Shown piece by piece: positions 25,245 to 33,907 of a DNA stretch of 46,928 nucleotides. The notes beneath the pieces are model-generated. The model searched no databases, had not been told where the DNA came from, and worked only from the letters and a program-made list of their open reading frames with translations. Made by a program: the position numbers and the translations under genes. The stretch is taken from assembly GCA_023666125.1 (NCBI GenBank), contig JAMPCN010000010.1:1-46928 (forward strand), in the 5' to 3' direction. Each line of letters begins with the position of its first letter. Within the stretch, counting starts at the first letter, position 1. This DNA is from Bacillus sp. (in: firmicutes) (GTDB lineage: Bacteria > Bacillota > Clostridia > Lachnospirales > Lachnospiraceae).

Positions 25245-26608
25245 TATTGGAATCCCTCCTCATCTTTAACGGATGGCAGCATACCGTATACAACCAGCGA
25301 AATGACTGCCGTGACAACGAACACCAAAATACCAATGACAGCAGCCATCCTATAGTTCGTATCGTCTACTGTCAGTTTATACAGCCAGGTAACCAGCAAA
25401 TCCGTGTAACCCGCATTATTAGAAAGATTCAATGACATCGGATTACCTGTCGTCAACAGATAAATAACGTTGAAGTTATTCAGGTTTCCTGTAAACTGTG
25501 TCAAAAGGAACGGTCCTGTTACAAAGAACATATAGGGAAGCGTGATGCTTTTAAACATCTGGAATCCATTCGCCCCGTCGATTCTTGCGCTCTCGTATAA
25601 GTCCTCCGGAATGTTCATAAGTAAACCTGTCATAATCAACATTGTATAAGGAATACCAATCCAAAGATTGATAACGATAATCATAACCTTTGCCAAAGTC
25701 GCATTTGTCCAGAACGGAATCGCGGAACTAATCCAACCCCATTTCATCAGATAGGTGTTGACCAGACCATCATTGGCAAACATCTTGTATACATACAAAA
25801 GAGATACGAACTGGGGAACAGCGATGGTCATAACCAATATGGTTCTCCAGAGTTTTTTGAATTTGATTCCTTTTTTATTTATCAGAATTGCAACGCCCAT
25901 GCCGCAGAAATAGGTCAGGAATGTTGCAAAAAAAGCCCATATCAATGTCCAACTCAGCACGACTAAAAACGTAGAACCAAATCCCGTTGTGCCAAAGGAG
26001 AACAGATTCTTAAAGTTTTCCAGTCCAACCCAGGAGAATAAATTGGTCGGCGGCTGGTGATTCGCGTCATAATTCGTAAACGCAACGCAAATCATGAAAA
26101 CAATCGGTAATACCGTAAATATAAAGACACCCAAAACAGGTAACGTCAACAATGTCTTATCAAAATGAGAATCTAATAAGGAATGTAAATCCTGCTTTAC
26201 CGTAGCAAGCGGCTTTCCTTCCGCCAGCAGTTTCTCTTCATTCCGGTTGACCCTGATATTGATTCTCCACATAAAGATGAATGCTACAATTATCATCAAT
26301 GACATAATACTATACATCAGAATAAAGAAACTGTTATCATTATAGGAGTAGGTTCCGTCGTTATTCATCACCCTCGCAACGGTTCCCAATGTTCCTATAT
26401 CCTGCAGATATCCCCATCCGAAACTCACCATATAGTAAATAAACAATACTTCTATCGCCAAAAGTGCAATTCCGCGTAAAAACTGCTTACGCATAAGAGG
26501 TCCAAAACCCATAACCAGAAAGGATACTTTGGTTTTCCAATCCCCCTCTTTAAACGTCAGACCGATTTCTTTCAAATCGGCTCCAACCCCGCTGAAAAAT
26601 TTTCCCAT
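25244..26608 (-). CDS. Sugar ABC transporter permease (MalF type)
   Basis: A 454-aa CUT1 permease. An N-terminal extension with two or three additional hydrophobic segments (about 35-110) precedes the standard permease part. The EAA loop is YESARIDGANGFQMFKSI. The start at 26608 is supported by GGGAGGG nine bases upstream; a TTG six codons earlier lies on the ribosome site itself. It follows the binding-protein gene after a 180-nt gap containing structured element B and precedes the MalG-type gene with overlap. Confidence 0.92.
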   Translation of the reverse strand: MGKFFSGVGADLKEIGLTFKEGDWKTKVSFLVMGFGPLMRKQFLRGIALLAIEVLFIYYMVSFGWGYLQDIGTLGTVARVMNNDGTYSYNDNSFFILMYSIMSLMIIVAFIFMWRINIRVNRNEEKLLAEGKPLATVKQDLHSLLDSHFDKTLLTLPVLGVFIFTVLPIVFMICVAFTNYDANHQPPTNLFSWVGLENFKNLFSFGTTGFGSTFLVVLSWTLIWAFFATFLTYFCGMGVAILINKKGIKFKKLWRTILVMTIAVPQFVSLLYVYKMFANDGLVNTYLMKWGWISSAIPFWTNATLAKVMIIVINLWIGIPYTMLIMTGLLMNIPEDLYESARIDGANGFQMFKSITLPYMFFVTGPFLLTQFTGNLNNFNVIYLLTTGNPMSLNLSNNAGYTDLLVTWLYKLTVDDTNYRMAAVIGILVFVVTAVISLVVYGMLPSVKDEEGFQ

Positions 26609-26678
26609 CTTGAAAATCCCTCCCAACTGTGTGTCCTGCTATTGCCCGTTAATACCTGCTCTTAATATCTTATTAAGT

Positions 26679-26789
26679 AGAGAATGCCCGCATATCGGGC
26701 ATTCTCTTGTACGAAAGATTTGCTCTGCAAATCGTAGAAAATCTTCACGAAGCGTCCATTGACGCGAGTGTTAGATTTTCTTTTCGTAC
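26679..26789 (-). repeat. Structured intergenic element, copy B (between binding protein and permease genes)
   Basis: A perfect 12-bp hairpin AGAGAATGCCCG/CGGGCATTCTCT (26679-26707) adjoins a three-way structure. The closing stem is GTACGAAA/TTTCGTAC (26709-26789). Arm 1 is GATTTGC/GCAAATC (26717-26733). Arm 2 is AAAATCT/AGATTTT with an inner GCGTC/GACGC stem. In the direction of transcription it starts two bases after the stop of the binding-protein gene and shares design and GGACGC core with copy A. Confidence 0.8.
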
Positions 26790-26791
26790 TG

Positions 26792-28123
26792 TTATTGTGC
26801 ATATGAAATACAGGTATCCTGGAATTTCTGAAGCGCCGCTGTCAAATCGTCATCGCTTGTAGCCGAACTCAATGTGCCTGTAACAACGTCATCACCAAGC
26901 GCTGTTGCCAATGTCCAGTAATCACCGGGATAATTGCCCTGCGGAATGGTATATGCAAGCTGAGCCGCCAATGCGGATAACGCTTCGTCAGACTGTACTG
27001 CGGAATCCTGCTGCGCCGCTACATTGGAAGGACCCCAGCCTACTGCATTGTAACGTGCAAGCTGTACATCCGTACTTGTCAAATGCTGTGCAAGCGCATG
27101 GCATACTGCCAATTTTCCTGCCTCTTCCTGAGGTTTGATACCTAATAATTTGAAACCGCCGAAACCGCTGAGCTGATAAGTCTGACCGTCAGAACCCTCG
27201 AACATAGGAAGCTTCGTACAAGCATAGCCGTCTCCAAACGCCGCTTTTGCAGACTCGGAATCCCATGTACCATCAATAATTGCTCCGATGTTGGTTCCGT
27301 TATCTACGGAAGAACCGTTCTGGAATGCGGAAGAGGAAGCCAGTTCAATCATCTCTTTTAATGCAACAAGACCTTTGTCAGATACATAATCGATGTTGCA
27401 GCCTGTGAAATTACCTGCGTCATCCGTATCATATGTTAAAGTACATCCTGTAGCAAAGAAGAATGCCGGCTGATACCATCCGGAGTTGATTTCCATATAG
27501 AAATTCTTTCCTGCCGCTTCACAATCAGCAACGATTGCTTCTAAAGATGACGGATCTTTTACAACGCTGCTGTCATAGTATAAGAAGTAACCGTTATCGG
27601 AAGTCATCGGATACGCATATGTCGTACCGCCAACTACCGCCGCGCTTGCCGCGCCCGCATCGTTCTGCTCGCTTACAAAGCTTGCATTATCGCCAATGAC
27701 AGGAGCTAACGCACCCGCGGAAACAAGACGCGTAATCTGGTCCTGTGCAAAACCGTAAATGTCCGCGCCGCCTTCAACGTCAGTAATCATGTTACCTGCC
27801 GCATCGCCTTCACCAACAGGCTCTACACTAATCGTATAACCCGAATAATCAGGGTTTGCCGCGATAAATTCATCTGCCGCCTGCTTTGTAAAATCCACAA
27901 CAGCCTCAGCAACCCAGATGGTAATGGTACCTGAACCATAATCTGTAATCTCAGCGCTGCCGCTGTCTGCTGCTGCGCTGCCGCCATCTGCTGATGAAGC
28001 GGAAGAACCATTAGAAGCTGATGAATCCCCCCCCGTCGTGCCATTGGAAGAATTTCCACATCCAACGAGACTGGAGGCAACCATTGTTGCTGCAAGTAAT
28101 GATGCTAATACTTTTTTCTTCAT
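26792..28123 (-). CDS. Sugar ABC transporter substrate-binding lipoprotein (MalE/CUT1 type)
   Basis: A 443-aa extracellular binding protein. Lipobox SLVGC with Cys22 follows a short signal peptide. A Ser/Gly/Ala/Asn-rich tether (about 23-58) precedes the family 1 solute-binding fold, which starts GTITIWVAEAVVDFTKQAADEF. This segment and YAYPMTSDNGYFLYYD fit maltodextrin/oligosaccharide-binding proteins. It is first in the operon binding protein-MalF-MalG-GH13. A strong promoter (28208-28236) and a long palindrome in the leader precede it. Exact sugar unknown; the GH13 partner points to alpha-glucans. Confidence 0.93.
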   Translation of the reverse strand: MKKKVLASLLAATMVASSLVGCGNSSNGTTGGDSSASNGSSASSADGGSAAADSGSAEITDYGSGTITIWVAEAVVDFTKQAADEFIAANPDYSGYTISVEPVGEGDAAGNMITDVEGGADIYGFAQDQITRLVSAGALAPVIGDNASFVSEQNDAGAASAAVVGGTTYAYPMTSDNGYFLYYDSSVVKDPSSLEAIVADCEAAGKNFYMEINSGWYQPAFFFATGCTLTYDTDDAGNFTGCNIDYVSDKGLVALKEMIELASSSAFQNGSSVDNGTNIGAIIDGTWDSESAKAAFGDGYACTKLPMFEGSDGQTYQLSGFGGFKLLGIKPQEEAGKLAVCHALAQHLTSTDVQLARYNAVGWGPSNVAAQQDSAVQSDEALSALAAQLAYTIPQGNYPGDYWTLATALGDDVVTGTLSSATSDDDLTAALQKFQDTCISYAQ

Positions 28124-28157
28124 AACTTTTTCCTCTCTCTTTCATTTCTTGATTTTA

Positions 28158-28192
28158 TTTACAAATATTTATTTTCATAAATATTTCGTAAA
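28158..28192 (-). promoter_or_regulatory. Long palindrome in the leader of the sugar ABC operon (candidate operator)
   Basis: TTTACAAATATTTAT and ATAAATATTTCGTAAA are inverted repeats around TTTC, with one extra base in the second arm. The palindrome falls roughly 10-45 nt downstream of the predicted start of transcription. Candidate binding site for the adjacent LacI protein, or an RNA hairpin. Confidence 0.5.
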
Positions 28193-28207
28193 CTTTCGTA
28201 CATAATA

Positions 28208-28236
28208 AATGTATCATTTTTTCAGCATTTTGTCAA
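28208..28236 (-). promoter_or_regulatory. Promoter of the sugar ABC operon
   Basis: Perfect TTGACA (28231-28236), 17-nt spacer, then TACATT (28208-28213) on the minus strand, about 85 nt upstream of the binding-protein ATG. Confidence 0.75.
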
Positions 28237-28327
28237 CCATACTTTCATTCTTGACACTTTCTTTTGTAATTAATGCCTGTTTTTCAAGGTAATTTTTGGT
28301 AATTATGCCAATCCTATCGCTTCTTCC

Positions 28328-28356
28328 TTGAAAACACCCGTATTTTTTTATATAAT
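28328..28356 (+). promoter_or_regulatory. Promoter of the LacI-family gene
   Basis: TTGAAA (28328-28333), 17 nt, perfect TATAAT (28351-28356). Transcription would begin near 28363. This excludes the upstream in-frame ATG at 28360 and supports the start at 28402. Confidence 0.72.
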
Positions 28357-28401
28357 AATATGACTTTAAGGTATCGACTATCACATAACAAGGAAAAAAC
28401 T

Positions 28402-29397
28402 ATGGCAACTATCAAAGACATTGCGGACAAACTGGGCATTTCCACGGGAACCGTCTCTAAAGGGCTAAACGGCGCCAGCGATATCAGCGAACAGCTTCGA
28501 CAGACCGTACTGGAAACCGCCGTTGAAATGGGATATATGCCCAGACAGATGCGCGCGAAAGATAACCGCAAACTCTGCATCTTTATCGAGAATATGGCAT
28601 ATGAATCCCCCGAACAGTTCGGCTACGATATTATTCTGGGTTTCCGTCAGGCTGCCTACCCCGCCCATTATGATGTTGTCATAACACCTGTTACTCCTGA
28701 ATTTCAAATGCAGGAAAAATATGATACCTTTATGTTAAAAAACAGCTATATCGGCGCTTTTCTTGTCGGCTTCGCCTTACAGGACGCCTGGATTTCACAG
28801 TTAAACACAACATCCATCCCTACTACGCTGTTTGATAACTACGTTCGTAAAAATCCCAATGTCAGCTATATCGGCACTGACAGTTTTGAGGGCATCGACG
28901 ACGCCATCGAGCATCTCATTTCCCTTGGTCACAGCAAAATCGCCATGATTAGCGGTTCGGCGCATTCCATGATAACGGAGCAGCGCCGTCAGGCTTATAT
29001 CGAAAGCATGAACGCGCATAACCTGTCCATCGATGAAAAATGGATGCCCTACGGCTACTATGTTGCCGCGGCGGCCAAAGAACACGTCGCGAATCTGCTC
29101 TCTTTTGGCGTTACCGCCATCATCTGCGGAAACGACCTGCTCGCGTCCGGTGTTCTTACGGAATGTCTTTCCCTCGGTTATCGTGTGCCGGAGGACGTCA
29201 GCATTATCGGCTTTGATGATATTCCGATATCCGCTAAGTTAAATCCTCCTTTAACAACCATAAGACAAGACCGGATTGAACTTGGCAAATGCGGATTTTA
29301 TACATTAAATTCCGTTATCAACCATGTTTCCGTCAGTAAAAACCTGTTGCGCCCGCAGCTTATTATCCGTGGTTCAACCGCTCCCGTCAAAAGGTAA
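28402..29397 (+). CDS. LacI-family transcriptional regulator (sugar ABC operon)
   Basis: A 331-aa repressor. The N-terminal HTH MATIKDIADKLGISTGTVSK (1-20) is followed by GLNGASDIS (hinge-type; VSKGLNG where most have VSxALNG). The periplasmic-binding-like effector domain includes FGVTAIICGNDLLASG and DVSIIGFDDIPIS. The ATG at 28402 has AAGGAA upstream; the longer frame from 28360 lies at the promoter. It is divergent from the sugar ABC operon, whose leader holds a palindrome, so control of that operon is likely. Its stop overlaps the convergent GH53 gene (29387-29397). Confidence 0.93.
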   Translation: MATIKDIADKLGISTGTVSKGLNGASDISEQLRQTVLETAVEMGYMPRQMRAKDNRKLCIFIENMAYESPEQFGYDIILGFRQAAYPAHYDVVITPVTPEFQMQEKYDTFMLKNSYIGAFLVGFALQDAWISQLNTTSIPTTLFDNYVRKNPNVSYIGTDSFEGIDDAIEHLISLGHSKIAMISGSAHSMITEQRRQAYIESMNAHNLSIDEKWMPYGYYVAAAAKEHVANLLSFGVTAIICGNDLLASGVLTECLSLGYRVPEDVSIIGFDDIPISAKLNPPLTTIRQDRIELGKCGFYTLNSVINHVSVSKNLLRPQLIIRGSTAPVKR

Positions 29398-30493
29398 AGT
29401 CCCTGACGGCCTCCAACGCGGGAAGCGCATTGCCGTCATAATCAAATAACGCCTGATTAGCCCATTCGTTACCGCCCGGTCCTTTTTCCTCCATATAGGC
29501 AATCGCCTCATCAGACGCCCAGCCGCTTCCGGCTACCGGAATCCATGCCGCCTCCCAGTAGAAAAAGCCGCTCATTTTACCATCCGGCACTTTTTTCATG
29601 CGGGCAAACAAATCTTCCAGAAATGCTTTCTGCCCTTCTTTACTCATCGGATATTCTATCTTTTGAACCAGTTCCGGTTTGGTCGCCATTCCCTTTCTTT
29701 CATGCGGCGCAAGCTTCTCATAAGAGGCATAATCCTCCATCGTATAGCCCATGGACACTTCCGCAAGCATCAGTTCTTTCCCATAGCGAAGTGCAATATC
29801 GTTCATATTATTACTCAAATCATCCAGCGTTCCATGCCAAAACGGATAATAAGACAGACCGATAATCTGGAAATCCTCTCCCTTTTCTATGAAATGGTCG
29901 AACCATTCGCGGTAGAGGGCGTTATTTCCGCCGTTATCCAGATGAATCATCACCGGGATATCTTTATCGGCAGCCCTGACGCCTTTTATACCGGCGTTTA
30001 ACAGGCGCGCTAAATTGTCGTAGTCCGGTACTTTACCGTAAGGCCAGAGGATGCCGTTTGTCACCTCATTGCCCACCTGCACCAGCGTCGGAGAAGCATT
30101 CTGCCTTTTCATTTCCATAAGCGTGTCTTTTGTATATTGATAGACCGCCTCTTCCAGCTGTTCCAGATTCATGCCGCGCCACGCCTTGGGTACTCTCTGC
30201 TTGCCGGGGTCTGCCCAGAAGTCGCTGTAATGAAAATCCAACAACGTTTCCATTCCCATATTCAAAGCCCTTTTGGTCAGCTCTATCGTCGTCGGCAAGT
30301 CGTTAGTGCCTGCGCCGTACGGCTTTCCATCCTCCGTATAAGGGTCGTTCCAGAGTCTGAGACGCACCGCATTCACACCGTAGCTTTGCAGAATCGTGAG
30401 TGCGTCTTTTTCCACGCCCTTGTCATAAAACTTCCCGCCTAAACTCTCCACTTCTTTCAAAGAGGAAATGTCCATGCCCTTTAAAAATTTCAT
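29387..30493 (-). CDS. GH53 endo-beta-1,4-galactanase, cytoplasmic
   Basis: Hydrolyses beta-1,4-galactan or its oligosaccharides (arabinogalactan endo-1,4-beta-galactosidase family). From the ATG at 30493 it is 368 aa. It has GMDISSLKEVE at the N-terminus, RLRLWNDPY, acid/base E143 in QVGNEVTNGILWPYG and nucleophile E245 in LMLAEVSMGYT. There is no signal peptide, unlike most GH53 enzymes, so it should act on imported oligosaccharides. AAGGAG lies seven bases before 30493; an in-frame ATG six codons upstream precedes that site and is not preferred. It is third in the operon 613-aa protein-zinc ribbon-GH53, downstream of a LacI-type operator. Confidence 0.92.
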   Translation of the reverse strand: MKFLKGMDISSLKEVESLGGKFYDKGVEKDALTILQSYGVNAVRLRLWNDPYTEDGKPYGAGTNDLPTTIELTKRALNMGMETLLDFHYSDFWADPGKQRVPKAWRGMNLEQLEEAVYQYTKDTLMEMKRQNASPTLVQVGNEVTNGILWPYGKVPDYDNLARLLNAGIKGVRAADKDIPVMIHLDNGGNNALYREWFDHFIEKGEDFQIIGLSYYPFWHGTLDDLSNNMNDIALRYGKELMLAEVSMGYTMEDYASYEKLAPHERKGMATKPELVQKIEYPMSKEGQKAFLEDLFARMKKVPDGKMSGFFYWEAAWIPVAGSGWASDEAIAYMEEKGPGGNEWANQALFDYDGNALPALEAVRDFTF

Positions 30494-30529
30494 ATTCGGT
30501 CTCCTTGCCATGGATACTTTCAGCCCAAT

Positions 30530-30748
30530 TTAGTCAAAATCAAACTTCGTAAACCTCTTCATTGCATCTTTATAACGGAAACGCACGAGTTCGTTTTTCT
30601 CTAACACATCTTCCTCCGTTCCCACATACTGACAACGGATACAGTGATATTCTTTCTTATCCTTGTCATAGAACATATCAATATCCAAATCTCTCATAAA
30701 GCAGGAAGGACACCTGTAATTTAATTTGCCTTTGCCAGATTGAGCCAT
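30530..30748 (-). CDS. Small zinc-ribbon protein, 72 aa
   Basis: Two CxxC pairs (CPSC at about 13-16 and CIRC at about 36-39), separated by an acidic segment with DMFYDKDKKEYH, make a single zinc ribbon. The remainder is charged. Its start lies inside the end of the 613-aa gene (28-nt overlap), with AAGGAGG ten bases upstream, so it is translationally linked. GH53 follows 36 nt later. Function unknown; a nucleic-acid-binding or metal-binding accessory protein is possible. Confidence 0.8.
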   Translation of the reverse strand: MAQSGKGKLNYRCPSCFMRDLDIDMFYDKDKKEYHCIRCQYVGTEEDVLEKNELVRFRYKDAMKRFTKFDFD

Positions 30749-32562
30749 GTTGCAAATACCTCCTTATCTTTTAACCTGGTCGTATACCCTAACGTAAACA
30801 TCGGGGAGAACGCATAGCCCTCTTTGATGTAACCGACCGTCTCTTTCTTCTCACAGCTTAAGGAGACCCTTGTCTCAATTTCCGGAACAACGGCGATTAC
30901 CTCCGACGCTCCCTCCATCTGCTCCTCACGGCATTTGTATTTATATTTGATGTTTTTCGTCTCGGCGCCGTTTGTACAGCTTAACGTGATATGGCTCATA
31001 TCCTCGGAATACTCCGTTGTGCCATAACATGCCACCATATACTCGTTCAGTTCCACTTCCGCGCCGGGGTCGCTCATCTTAAGAATGTTTCTTTCAATCT
31101 TAATCCGGGAGCTGCCCTCTTCAAAATACATCTTGGTCTGTAACGTAACCGTTAAATCATAAAATTCAATATCGACAGGGTCAAGCGTCAAAATTCTCGT
31201 ATTGCCTTCCTGTGAAAAATGCGCTTTCGTCCTGCACAGGCATAAATCCACTTCCTCGCCTTTATAGGTCAGCTTCGCGCTTCTTACCGTTCCTTCGCCG
31301 GCATAGTGCGTGAAATACCCTGCTCTGTATTTTTCCTGAATTAAGAACGGATAGGAGGCGTCCGTAATATGGTCTGTGCCAATACCTACTTTCCATTCCA
31401 GTTTCGCCGCATAAGGACGTAAATCCACAATCGCGCCGCCCTGGTCCATATTCGCGCAGACTCTCATGTACGGGTCGCAGTACCAGAATAACTGTTTGTC
31501 GGAACCGTATAAAATATCTCTCCAGAGAGCGCATTCCGGCTCGGTCAGCGACTTTTTCTGACGGAAGTAATCGGCGAACTCCGCCATTGTCATATCGTCC
31601 AGCTTACCCTCTTTTTTCAACTGCCCATAATATGCCATACCGTCTTCGTAAGATTTTAAAAGCAGCTCATAAGGCGCTTCCCAGCGTCCCATCTTATTCA
31701 TCCAGCCGGGTCCTACGAACATCATATTGTAAGCATAACCATTGTTATATTTTGCCAAATCACGATACTGGTCGATTAAGTTGTACAGATACGGAAATTC
31801 CCATGTCTTGGAATCATAGCTCATACTGCGCAGCACGTTCTGCGGATGCGTTCCGAAATTGGAGCCGTTTCCGTCATAACACGCAATCAAATCGCGAGAA
31901 AGATGCGGAATCGCCACGATGCCGCTGTCCTCTTTGGCATTTGCCGCCGGTGCGTGTACGTTCTGCTTACTCGGAATCCAAGGCGCCCACGGGCCGCCGT
32001 CCATAAAGGTATACCAGGAATTGTTGCAGGTATGGTAAGCTTTCGGTCCCTCTTCCCAACAGGTAGCGACCGCGCATTTTACCATCGGATATTTTTCTTT
32101 AATATAATTTACCAAATCGGCGTCCATATAATAAGAACCCGTCGATTCCGGATAGAAGCCGAAACGGTCGTGGAATTTGCCGAATACATCGTCTACAATA
32201 GAGATTTTGTCCTCCATCGAGAACATCCAGATACAAAAATCCTTTGTCTTATATTTTTCACGGAACTCCTTGCATGGCAGTCCCAATAAGGAAAGCGCAA
32301 TCTCGTCCCCGTATTTTTCATGGTCCGCCTTTGCCAGTTCCACCGCTTCGTCGTTAAATAAGGAAGCATATGTCATCTGAATCGTCGTTTTCAGTCCATT
32401 CTTATGTGCGATTGCCTGCTGCGTCTTAAAAATGTCCAGCGATTCCGTCAGCAGCGCTTTTCTGCCGATATCCTCCTCTTTGCCGTGTCCGGTCACTTTT
32501 TCCGCATATTCGGGAACCATCTCCGGACGATGGATGATGTTTACAATAAACTTATTATCCAT
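30721..32562 (-). CDS. Conserved 613-aa protein of unknown function in a galactan gene cluster
   Basis: Soluble, no signal peptide. The N-terminal half (about 1-330) looks like an alpha/beta barrel: IIHRPEMVPEYAEKVTGHG, GFYPESTGSYYMDADLVNYI and CAVATCWEEGPKAYH. It resembles the NodB-deacetylase/GH57-like barrels in style, but I cannot assign a family. The C-terminal half is beta-rich, with RIKIERNILKMSDPGAEVEL, like a carbohydrate-enzyme accessory domain. It has its own promoter with a LacI operator at the transcription start and leads the operon with the zinc-ribbon and GH53 genes. Regulation and neighbours suggest a role in galactan or oligosaccharide processing (inference). Confidence 0.8.
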   Translation of the reverse strand: MDNKFIVNIIHRPEMVPEYAEKVTGHGKEEDIGRKALLTESLDIFKTQQAIAHKNGLKTTIQMTYASLFNDEAVELAKADHEKYGDEIALSLLGLPCKEFREKYKTKDFCIWMFSMEDKISIVDDVFGKFHDRFGFYPESTGSYYMDADLVNYIKEKYPMVKCAVATCWEEGPKAYHTCNNSWYTFMDGGPWAPWIPSKQNVHAPAANAKEDSGIVAIPHLSRDLIACYDGNGSNFGTHPQNVLRSMSYDSKTWEFPYLYNLIDQYRDLAKYNNGYAYNMMFVGPGWMNKMGRWEAPYELLLKSYEDGMAYYGQLKKEGKLDDMTMAEFADYFRQKKSLTEPECALWRDILYGSDKQLFWYCDPYMRVCANMDQGGAIVDLRPYAAKLEWKVGIGTDHITDASYPFLIQEKYRAGYFTHYAGEGTVRSAKLTYKGEEVDLCLCRTKAHFSQEGNTRILTLDPVDIEFYDLTVTLQTKMYFEEGSSRIKIERNILKMSDPGAEVELNEYMVACYGTTEYSEDMSHITLSCTNGAETKNIKYKYKCREEQMEGASEVIAVVPEIETRVSLSCEKKETVGYIKEGYAFSPMFTLGYTTRLKDKEVFATWLNLAKAN

Positions 32563-32599
32563 ATTGTCTTCCCTTTCTTAGTTTTCTTTATTTTTCTAT

Positions 32600-32617
32600 T
32601 GCGCAATCGGTTGTTCA
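32600..32617. promoter_or_regulatory. LacI-type operator upstream of the 613-aa gene
   Basis: TGCGCAATCGGTTGTTCA, an imperfect palindrome centred on CG. It shares 15 of the first 17 positions or better with the site at 33774-33791. It lies at the predicted transcription start, so binding would block transcription. Confidence 0.7.
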
Positions 32618-32624
32618 TGTGTTT

Positions 32625-32653
32625 AGGATAGCAAAACTTCCATTTATTGTCAA
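32625..32653 (-). promoter_or_regulatory. Promoter of the 613-aa / zinc ribbon / GH53 operon
   Basis: Perfect TTGACA (32648-32653), 17-nt spacer, TATCCT (32625-32630) on the minus strand, with the operator immediately downstream. Confidence 0.75.
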
Positions 32654-32717
32654 TGTATATTATTACCTATTTCAAATCCTCTAAATTATTTATTTTGCAC
32701 AAAACACACTCTATCTT

Positions 32718-33695
32718 TTACATGACGATTTGATATCCCAACAGTGTCCGCTGCTCTACTTCTTCTCCCTCTATCGCCTGAATCAGCGTTTTACATGTCG
32801 TTTCTCCCAGCTCTTCTATATCAAAATGGATAGCCGGAATCCCCTTTTCCAGATATGCGCCGTCATAAAAGGAGGCCACTTTTATCCGTCGCGCCGCTTC
32901 TGTCTTTCGCCTTTGCAGGCTGCGCAGAACACAACTGCACAGATAATCGTCCATCGTAATGATACAGGCCGTCTCTTCCCGTAAAAGCCTATCCACAATC
33001 GCCTCCGCTTCTTTAGCATCTCCTACATCCAGATAAATATGCTCCTTATCCGGATTTTCTCCACGTTCCTGATAAGCGTCCAAAAATCCCTGCAATCTGT
33101 TTCCGGTTACCACATAGTCCTGACTGCCGCCAATTAAGGCAATATTTTCCATTCCCTGCATAAGCAGTCTCTTCGTCATATCCTTACAGGCGCTTCGATG
33201 GTCGTTGTCAATCTGGATAATGGACTTATCCGGCAGGCTCCCAATCGTGACAAACGGAATCCCCGCTTCTTTTAAATATGCTGCCGGCGCGTCCTTAGTC
33301 AATGTACGCGTTAAAATAACACCGTCTACTTTATGATTGATAACGATACGCTCCAGTCCGGAAATATCTTTTGCGGTAACAATGGAAATCAAAATGTCAT
33401 AGCCCATCAGAGACGCCGCATGGCTGATACCGAGCATACAACTCTGGAAAAAGGGAAGTTCCACGATATTATAATCCCCCGGAATCGTCAGGCCGATATT
33501 GTAAGTTCTCGACTGTGCCAGTCCTCTGGCCACGGCATTCGGCGTATAATGATGCGCTTCAATATAGGCAAGCACCCGCTCCCTCGTCTCATTTCCGATA
33601 CGGCCCTTGCCGGAAATAACACGTGATACGGTTGTTTTGGATACACCGAGTTCTTCGGCGATATCTCCGATTGTCAAATTTTTATCTTCCGTCAT
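32718..33695 (-). CDS. LacI-family transcriptional regulator (galactan regulon)
   Basis: A 325-aa regulator with HTH segment LTIGDIAEELGVSKTTVSRV (7-26), then ISGKGRIGNETRERVL and the hinge region YTPNAVARGLA. The C-terminal sugar-binding domain includes VDGVILTRTL and ACIITMDDYLCS. The start at 33695 follows GAAAGG; the longer in-frame start at 33806 would lie in the promoter region. Near-identical operators occur in its own promoter region and upstream of the 613-aa operon. It probably controls itself, the divergent GH42 gene and the GH53 operon. Confidence 0.93.
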   Translation of the reverse strand: MTEDKNLTIGDIAEELGVSKTTVSRVISGKGRIGNETRERVLAYIEAHHYTPNAVARGLAQSRTYNIGLTIPGDYNIVELPFFQSCMLGISHAASLMGYDILISIVTAKDISGLERIVINHKVDGVILTRTLTKDAPAAYLKEAGIPFVTIGSLPDKSIIQIDNDHRSACKDMTKRLLMQGMENIALIGGSQDYVVTGNRLQGFLDAYQERGENPDKEHIYLDVGDAKEAEAIVDRLLREETACIITMDDYLCSCVLRSLQRRKTEAARRIKVASFYDGAYLEKGIPAIHFDIEELGETTCKTLIQAIEGEEVEQRTLLGYQIVM

Positions 33696-33773
33696 AATAG
33701 CGATGCCTGCCTTTCTTTCGCAAATGATTGCTTTACCTTTCACCCTGTTCATGGTAAAATCGGGATAACACGA

Positions 33774-33791
33774 TGCGCAAACGGTTGTTCT
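33774..33791. promoter_or_regulatory. LacI-type operator, regulator/GH42 intergenic region
   Basis: TGCGCAAACGGTTGTTCT. It differs from the 32600 site at one base within the first 17 and sits just downstream of the regulator gene's predicted transcription start. Confidence 0.7.
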
Positions 33792-33796
33792 ATAAT

Positions 33797-33825
33797 AGCG
33801 TAACAAAAGCGCGTTAAACTGTCAA
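33797..33825 (-). promoter_or_regulatory. Promoter of the galactan LacI gene
   Basis: TTGACA (33820-33825), 17 nt, TACGCT (33797-33802) on the minus strand, flanked by operators on both sides. Confidence 0.6.
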
Positions 33826-33826
33826 T

Positions 33827-33841
33827 CACAAACGGTTCCGG
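33827..33841. promoter_or_regulatory. Second, weaker LacI-type site near the GH42 gene
   Basis: CACAAACGGTTCCGG repeats the CAAACGGTT core of the site at 33774. It lies between the regulator -35 and the GH42 gene, placed to control GH42 transcription. No clear GH42 promoter was found. Confidence 0.5.
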
Positions 33842-33907
33842 ACACTATGGGAATGAAATCGTCGGCAGGATGGACAGGAACGAAAAAAGAAAGGTATGGA
33901 AATTATC

